The translations under genes and the position numbers were made by a program. 8,437 bases of DNA, taken from assembly GCA_028714595.1 (NCBI GenBank), contig JAQTMD010000061.1, positions 1 through 8,437 of the forward strand, in the 5' to 3' direction. Each line of letters begins with the position of its first letter. Positions within the stretch are counted from its first letter, which is position 1. Below the pieces are notes generated by a model that worked only from the letters and a program-made list of their open reading frames with translations, was not told the origin of the DNA and did not search any database. The stretch comes from Candidatus Omnitrophota bacterium (GTDB lineage: Bacteria; Omnitrophota; Gorgyraeia; Gygaellales; Profunditerraquicolaceae). Shown here piece after piece: positions 6,701-8,437 of the stretch.

Positions 6701-8437
6701 GATCGGACTGAAATTCCAGGAATTGCAGCTTCCGCTGGCGATGATGCAGCCCCTTGTGGTTTTCGCTTCGAAACCTTCCCTATACACATATACGGTAACT
6801 TTCTCTCCGTTTATGAATCCTTTGAACTGCTCAAGACATTCCGGCGCAGCAAAGGAATCGATCGAGCAGCTATCCGCTGCCTGAACCGGGCCCTTTGTGA
6901 ATTCTTCATTCCGGGCAGCTACGACTTCGGGGAATACGCTTGCAAAGACTGCCGCGCTGTTCAACTCCTGGTTCGTCGGTTCGTTCACCTGATAGGACAA
7001 TGACCCTTCATCGGTATCCCGATAAGCGTCGTATAAGCCCGGGATTGCGGGATCATCCGCGTAAATCGTCGGACCTGAAACGATCCGTCCCTTCATCTGT
7101 TCATACGAGACGTATCCGCTTTTAAAGAGTAAATCGTGCGGCTTCTGCGGCGAATTATCGCCGTAACCGATTACGTAGGACATGGCATTGGGATTGCCCC
7201 GCTCCACCACATTGTTCCAGAGATCGTATGCCGCTCGCAGATACCTCGGATCGTATCCTTCCGGCCCCTGCCGCCTGAAATAAAGTTCGTCGATGATTAC
7301 CAGGTATCTGGCCTTATCCAGTTTATTTCTGTTTGAACCGCGGGCCCACGCTTCAACCCTGCTATTTTTGACCCCGACCCCGTAAGGATTATCCCGTGCA
7401 AGGTCAAGGATGTCTTCCCCGAGGGAGAATAATTGATTCCGGGCAAACTCCCGTTCGGCGTCCAAGCCAAACGCCTTGACGGTATCATCCGGCAACAGGG
7501 CCAGATAAGACAACGCCACATTATCGTGGCGTTCAGCCTCAAAGGTATGGGTATAGGCAAGATCCCGGGCATGCGCCTTGATGAATGAAGCCAGGTTTTG
7601 GCTGTAGGCTGCAGGTCCGCCTGCCTCGGCCGCAGCCGCTTCGAATACCTCCGGATAATCTTGAGATAATTCGAGCAGCTGAACCGCCGCGGTCATGCGC
7701 TCGTCAACATCGATGCCGTCGCTGATCCCCCGTTGTTCAAAAGAAGCGAATTCCGGGTGTCCGTCAAGGAAACTGTTTGCCCCCACTGCCGCAGCGGCGC
7801 ATTGTTGAGCCATTGCGGTTTCATTGTCTTCGGCGAAAATACGGGCTGCGACTGTCATGGCAGCGGCATATTGCGCCGTGGCTGCAGTCGAATAATTGTC
7901 GTCAGAGAGGTCTCTGATGTACCGGCCGTGCTCTTCGAAACGGTAGTAAAGGGAGGTGAAGAAGTTGATATCCCGCTCATCCTGGTACACCGAGCCTTCG
8001 AATTTACCTTCGGGGACCTGCATTGCGAGCATCCAGGGAGCCTCTTCTTTGAGTATCTGTCTCATCCGGTCTTTCTGCGACGAGACAAAAACGCTGTCTT
8101 CCTTTATGAAAGGACCCCACACGTTGTAAGTCTCGGCCACATAGTGTGTCGTGACAAGCTGGTTACCCTCGGGGAACATGGTTGGCGGCATCGAAGCTAT
8201 CGAACGGACGAATTTGCCATCGGCGTCAATTACCGAGATGTTCCGGGGTATCTCGGCGTGGTTCAGCGTGCCGTGCGCGGAATAAGCTGCGACCATCTCC
8301 CCGGCCAGGCCGCTGAACGGGTCGTCAACAACTTCGAACTGCTCCGACTTAAGCGTTTCTCCCTGGTGAGCGATCACAATTTGATAGGAGCCCGGCCTTG
8401 TAATCTGCGGGGCGATCCTGTATACATTTTCCCGGGT
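1..8437 (-). CDS. Giant multidomain protein, internal fragment open at both ends
   Basis: A single minus-strand reading frame runs through the entire window: 2,812 consecutive sense codons (forward 2-8437), with no TAA, TAG or TGA in frame when every codon is read. Neither a start codon context nor a stop is in view, so promoter, ribosome binding site and terminator lie outside. In order the chain carries a GH9 glycosidase, a nucleotide-sugar dehydrogenase, a CheD-like domain, an unknown alpha/beta plus HEAT-like block, a two-helix membrane block, an unknown soluble block with a membrane hairpin, a CPBP protease domain and a DUF89 phosphatase. Each junction carries one DGG motif in a polar linker. 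Domain homology continues in the same frame from edge to edge, so this is real coding sequence and not a chance open frame. Eight unrelated modules on one chain is far from normal gene size. Giant genes of this style are known from Candidatus Omnitrophota. The function of the whole is unknown. Confidence 0.95.
809..817 (-). repeat. DGG linker motif 7 (CPBP / DUF89 junction)
   Basis: Asp2541-Gly-Gly, codons GAC GGC GGC, in SGEQRRDGGRNSKGAADR. The Arg-Asn pair after the motif is shared with motif 3, where the DNA also agrees closely (GGCGGCAGAAA in both). Confidence 0.75.
896..1411 (-). other. CPBP (CAAX protease, Rce1-like) membrane domain, second motif altered
   Basis: Residues about 2343-2514 form a multipass membrane domain with the CPBP pattern. 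These intramembrane metallo/glutamate-type proteases include Rce1 and the bacterial Abi-like proteins. Motif 1 EExxxR is present as Glu2385-Glu2386-ILI-Arg2390 at a helix end. Motif 3 HxxxN is present as His2471-GLF-Asn2475. Motif 2, normally FxxxH, falls at SSLSYAVGYS and reads Tyr2417-AVG-Tyr2421, so the expected second His is Tyr. About six helices are visible (near 2344-2365, 2366-2384, 2410-2432, 2438-2459, 2463-2481, 2493-2512). Family assignment is firm from motifs 1 and 3 and topology. Loss of the motif 2 His makes normal proteolysis uncertain. The DUF89 block follows after one more DGG linker. Confidence 0.82.
1487..1495 (-). repeat. DGG linker motif 6 (membrane hairpin / CPBP junction)
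   Basis: Asp2315-Gly-Gly, codons GAC GGC GGC, in ESEKRADGGTILASV, after a strongly charged low-complexity stretch (2293-2312). Confidence 0.75.
1577..1726 (-). other. Transmembrane hairpin before DGG 6
   Basis: Residues 2238-2287 contain two hydrophobic helices, LSLLLIYLSGYAGALGMGLAFLAF (2238-2261, first twenty being the most hydrophobic part) and NLLIASLIFGALWIGMIAGGYL (2266-2287), joined by the very short loop KYPE. A charged Glu/Lys/Ser linker (2288-2313) and the DGG motif then part it from the CPBP core. The hairpin could be an N-terminal pair of the CPBP domain, since many family members have extra helices there, or the anchor of the preceding soluble block. Confidence 0.7.
1793..2290 (-). 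other. Unrecognised soluble alpha/beta block
   Basis: Residues about 2050-2215 are soluble and look folded: helix DIEAVTTTRRLLKG (2061-2074), strand LIAVMIAKTT (2080-2089), strand LGVYFIKEQ (2100-2108), helix LEFYSALTKGLK (2120-2131), strands IFYCGIALVPG (2135-2145) and HRISFKMVLASAVLSP (2149-2164), then EEEELQVSNEILNVISEVS (2194-2212) as a closing helix. The order resembles a small alpha/beta sandwich. It keeps one cysteine (2138) and no evident catalytic pattern. It lies between two membrane parts, so it is probably a loop domain on one side of the membrane. No family recognised. Confidence 0.4.
2294..2302 (-). repeat. DGG linker motif 5 (membrane block / soluble block junction)
   Basis: Asp2046-Gly-Gly, codons GAC GGC GGC, in KGRTVKDGGVLNAETAEED, preceded by a Glu/Ala-rich acidic stretch. 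Confidence 0.72.
2387..2650 (-). other. Membrane block with two strong transmembrane helices
   Basis: Residues about 1930-2017 hold two clear transmembrane segments, LSVAIMIAIIAASAVIGFYLM (1931-1951) and GIAEFAYGLIVLILAMVYMT (1973-1992). The loop between them (1952-1972) is polar and charged. A third, weaker hydrophobic stretch LGVTAGAAFGLSIF lies at 2004-2017. This is the first place where the chain can enter a membrane; everything earlier in the window is soluble. I recognise no family. The block may simply anchor the chain. An acidic, Glu-rich linker follows (2021-2038). Confidence 0.6.
2654..2662 (-). repeat. DGG linker motif 4 (helical block / membrane block junction)
   Basis: Asp1926-Gly-Gly, codons GAC GGC GGA, in RTGEERADGGEQLS. 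The first membrane helix of the chain begins three residues after the motif. Confidence 0.75.
2708..3661 (-). other. Long HEAT/ARM-like helical block
   Basis: Residues about 1593-1910 are almost entirely amphipathic helices. The first part has paired helices typical of HEAT-like repeats: KVSLLKELIAALLKE (1599-1613), YFVSALIRLYFDCDSD (1619-1634), VQKIAKEALIKLILRD (1635-1650), then AAVDAASRIYSEWKK. A charged stretch with likely coiled-coil character follows (1680-1735), then a Pro/Ser/Glu linker (1755-1780), then a second helical set including TRLAALEAMVELH (1814-1826), AEQAFALMAGLLLSDAFW (1835-1852) and AVLNKVEVLLQEI (1859-1871). Such solenoids usually hold partners or space other domains. I infer a scaffold role. 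A HEAT call is by pattern only, since no strict repeat consensus is met. Confidence 0.5.
3758..4285 (-). other. Unrecognised alpha/beta block
   Basis: Residues about 1385-1560 do not match a family I know. The segment has a hydrophobic strand WFVLIDENGNEQFGFYEIF (1457-1475), a helical stretch NNIVMLAKIGPMVVGNG (1476-1492), a helix EVFEVLSLIEQMQGRLVAVYID (1516-1537), and conserved-looking aromatic positions around FWVGWQAGEE (1423-1432). The mix of a 'strand, turn DENGNE, strand' hairpin and long helices suggests a compact alpha/beta domain. It runs without a DGG motif into the helical block that follows, so the two may form one module. No catalytic motif is evident. This is the least explained folded-looking stretch in the chain. 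Confidence 0.45.
4343..4351 (-). repeat. DGG linker motif 3 (CheD-like / alpha-beta junction)
   Basis: Asp1363-Gly-Gly, codons GAT GGC GGC, within SAIRADGGRNDRRGKG. The basic, Asn/Gly/Arg-rich sequence after it (1366-1381) looks disordered. This is the only one of the seven motifs that uses GAT for Asp. Confidence 0.75.
4352..4492 (-). other. Unassigned tail between the CheD-like domain and DGG 3
   Basis: Residues 1316-1362 begin with a short strand ELVFSPEFGRLAEFPV, then pass through LLAGDEVIAHRVDSASNLF and reach a Pro/Ala-rich stretch before the motif. This may be an extra beta-segment of the CheD-like domain or simple linker. No family is recognised. Confidence 0.35.
4493..4906 (-). other. 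CheD-like deamidase-fold domain
   Basis: Residues about 1178-1315 resemble CheD, which deamidates glutamines (and hydrolyses methyl-glutamate) on chemotaxis receptors with a Thr-Cys-His triad. Here Thr1200, Cys1206 and His1223 stand at the CheD spacing (Cys at Thr+6, His at Cys+17), with Gly1219 four residues before the His as in 'G.maH'. Further on, ATIAGARKID (1254-1263) fits the family's 'a.i.GGa.mf' turn, HLERRGF (1273-1279) fits the late helix and strand, and RSMFLDTRDGRLREL (1293-1307) fits the closing 'R.v.f...tG.l' hairpin. The GGa turn is weakened and roughly ten residues are missing after it. No chemotaxis gene is in view, so a receptor role is not supported. The same fold occurs in CNF1-type deamidating toxins. 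Target unknown. Confidence 0.72.
4937..4945 (-). repeat. DGG linker motif 2 (dehydrogenase / CheD-like junction)
   Basis: Asp1165-Gly-Gly, codons GAC GGC GGG, in the glycine-rich linker AGDLANGRGTGADGGAVRYS. About 40 residues (1124-1164) lie between the end of the dehydrogenase and the motif. Confidence 0.75.
5069..6577 (-). other. UDP-glucose/GDP-mannose dehydrogenase family domain, complete
   Basis: Residues about 621-1123 form a full nucleotide-sugar dehydrogenase, which oxidises the C6 alcohol of an NDP-hexose to a carboxylate in two NAD-dependent steps, normally in the cytosol, for capsule or surface-polysaccharide precursors. Seen in order: NAD-binding IVAVQGLGFVGQAMA (Gly630, Gly632, Gly635) with Asp657 ending strand 2; ETTVAPGTT (785-793), the 'sTvppGt' loop; SYERVTPG (819-826), like the 'SPERi.pG' loop; ELAKVLENTYR (876-886) with catalytic Lys879 and Asn883; GVGGYCLPKD (929-938) with the nucleophile Cys934; GVSYKAGIGDTRYSPS (997-1012) opening the UDP-binding domain; then VIVFAVNH and a final IIDAYDVL strand. 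All the key residues I can name are present, so it looks active. It is a little longer than the usual 400-450 residues, mainly from extra sequence around 715-770. Substrate cannot be read from sequence. Confidence 0.93.
6644..6652 (-). repeat. DGG linker motif 1 (GH9 / dehydrogenase junction)
   Basis: Asp596-Gly-Gly, codons GAC GGC GGC, in the polar linker LDGNANKDGGEKIIPEARQG. It separates the GH9 block from the start of the Rossmann fold about 25 residues later. Confidence 0.75.
6653..6922 (-). other. Short four-cysteine segment after GH9, unrecognised
   Basis: Residues 506-595 follow the end of the GH9 domain and precede the first DGG linker. The segment holds four cysteines (524, 534, 564, 571), with a beta-like stretch EKVTVYVYREGFEAKTT between the two pairs. 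Cysteines are rare in the rest of the window. The spacing (9 residues, then 29, then 6 between successive Cys) would suit two disulfides or a small metal site. I do not recognise a family. Its place after a glycosidase suggests an accessory beta-domain, but nothing in the sequence shows carbohydrate binding. Confidence 0.4.
6923..8317 (-). other. Glycoside hydrolase family 9 (cellulase-type) domain with altered active-site motifs
   Basis: Residues about 41-505 match GH9, an (alpha/alpha)6-barrel family that cuts beta-1,4-glucans by inversion and usually acts outside the cell. Landmarks in order: WMLAMQVPEG (135-144), the counterpart of the 'W...L..MQ' helix; STAATAQYAAAMTVAARIF (183-201), a very typical GH9 helix; SYVIGYG...PQKPH (420-434), the first GH9 signature; and RIVSGP (451-456) followed by SYQVNEPTNQELNSAA (481-496), the second signature with the proton-donor candidate Glu486. 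Two things are off. The usual 'HxR' after the first signature reads His434-Asp-Leu, so the substrate-binding Arg is missing. No clear 'DAGD' base motif is present; the nearest sequence is Asp71-Ala-Asp73-Gly-Lys-Phe-Val. The stretch between the Ig-like strip and the MQ helix is also short. The fold call is firm, but activity on cellulose is doubtful. Confidence 0.88.
8318..8437 (-). other. Ig-like (CelD_N-type) strip before the GH9 domain, partial
   Basis: Residues 1-40 alternate short polar and hydrophobic stretches, with PGSYQIVI and then SEQFEVV, the pattern of the last strands of a beta-sandwich. In many GH9 cellulases a small Ig-like domain (CelD_N) sits directly before the catalytic domain and ends with a 'G.Y.....G...S..F.V' pattern like this one. 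Only its end is inside the window, so the assignment rests mostly on position next to the GH9 domain. The role of such domains is structural support of the catalytic barrel. The domain would continue beyond the right edge. Confidence 0.5.

Noticed and set aside
129..7572. Many shorter open frames of 60-160 codons on both strands
   Set aside because: All overlap the giant minus-strand frame in other phases and translate to Ser/Arg/Leu/Pro-rich sequence with no domain pattern. No start is backed by a convincing ribosome binding site.
8207..8227. D-A-D-G-K-F-V as a normal GH9 DAGD catalytic motif
   Set aside because: It is two residues short of DAGDYGKYV and lacks the aromatic lead-in. It could equally be a plain beta-hairpin of the 'iDa.Gk.V' type, so it is mentioned only as the nearest candidate.
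1..8437. An operon of separate genes joined by missed stop codons or sequencing errors
   Set aside because: The junctions contain no in-frame stop and no frame change, and linkers share the DGG design, which random errors would not produce. Assembly error cannot be fully excluded from sequence alone.
1..8437. tRNA, rRNA, CRISPR array, insertion sequence, promoter or terminator
   Set aside because: No spaced direct repeats, RNA-like conserved blocks, inverted terminal repeats or terminator hairpins followed by T-runs were seen, and every base is used by the coding frame.

Overview
The whole window is the inside of one gene. Read on the minus strand in the frame whose codons occupy forward positions 2-4, 5-7 and so on up to 8435-8437, I checked every codon and found no stop. 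That gives 2,812 sense codons, open at both edges, so neither the start nor the stop of the gene is in view. The visible part alone would be a chain of roughly 310 kDa. Residue numbers below count from the right edge: residue n has its highest base at 8440-3n, and residue 1 is at 8435-8437.

Modules in protein order (right to left on the map): an Ig-like strip and a glycoside hydrolase family 9 (GH9, cellulase-type) domain, with a short four-cysteine piece after it; a complete UDP-glucose/GDP-mannose dehydrogenase; a CheD-like deamidase-fold domain; an unrecognised alpha/beta block followed by a long HEAT-like helical block; a membrane segment with two strong helices; an unrecognised soluble block with a membrane hairpin; a CPBP (CAAX-type, Rce1-like) membrane protease domain; and a DUF89/ARMT1-like metal-dependent phosphatase domain cut by the left edge. 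Seven Asp-Gly-Gly (DGG) motifs occur in the 2,812 residues. Each lies in a polar linker, and together they fall one per junction between these eight blocks.

Organism: giant multidomain open frames with a GH9 module and recurring linker motifs suggest an uncultured bacterium, most likely Candidatus Omnitrophota, where giant predicted genes have been reported. This is an inference from architecture, not from a marker gene. Base composition is about half G+C by eye.

How it might work is open. The chain joins domain types that normally sit in different compartments: a usually secreted glycosidase, a cytosolic sugar-nucleotide enzyme, a cytosolic deamidase fold, multipass membrane segments and a cytosolic phosphatase. 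Either it is a membrane-anchored giant scaffold, or it behaves like a polyprotein whose DGG linkers mark the joints. Two enzyme domains (GH9, CPBP) show altered catalytic motifs, while the dehydrogenase, the CheD-like domain and the visible part of the phosphatase keep their key residues. There is no intergenic space, RNA gene, mobile element or CRISPR array in view.
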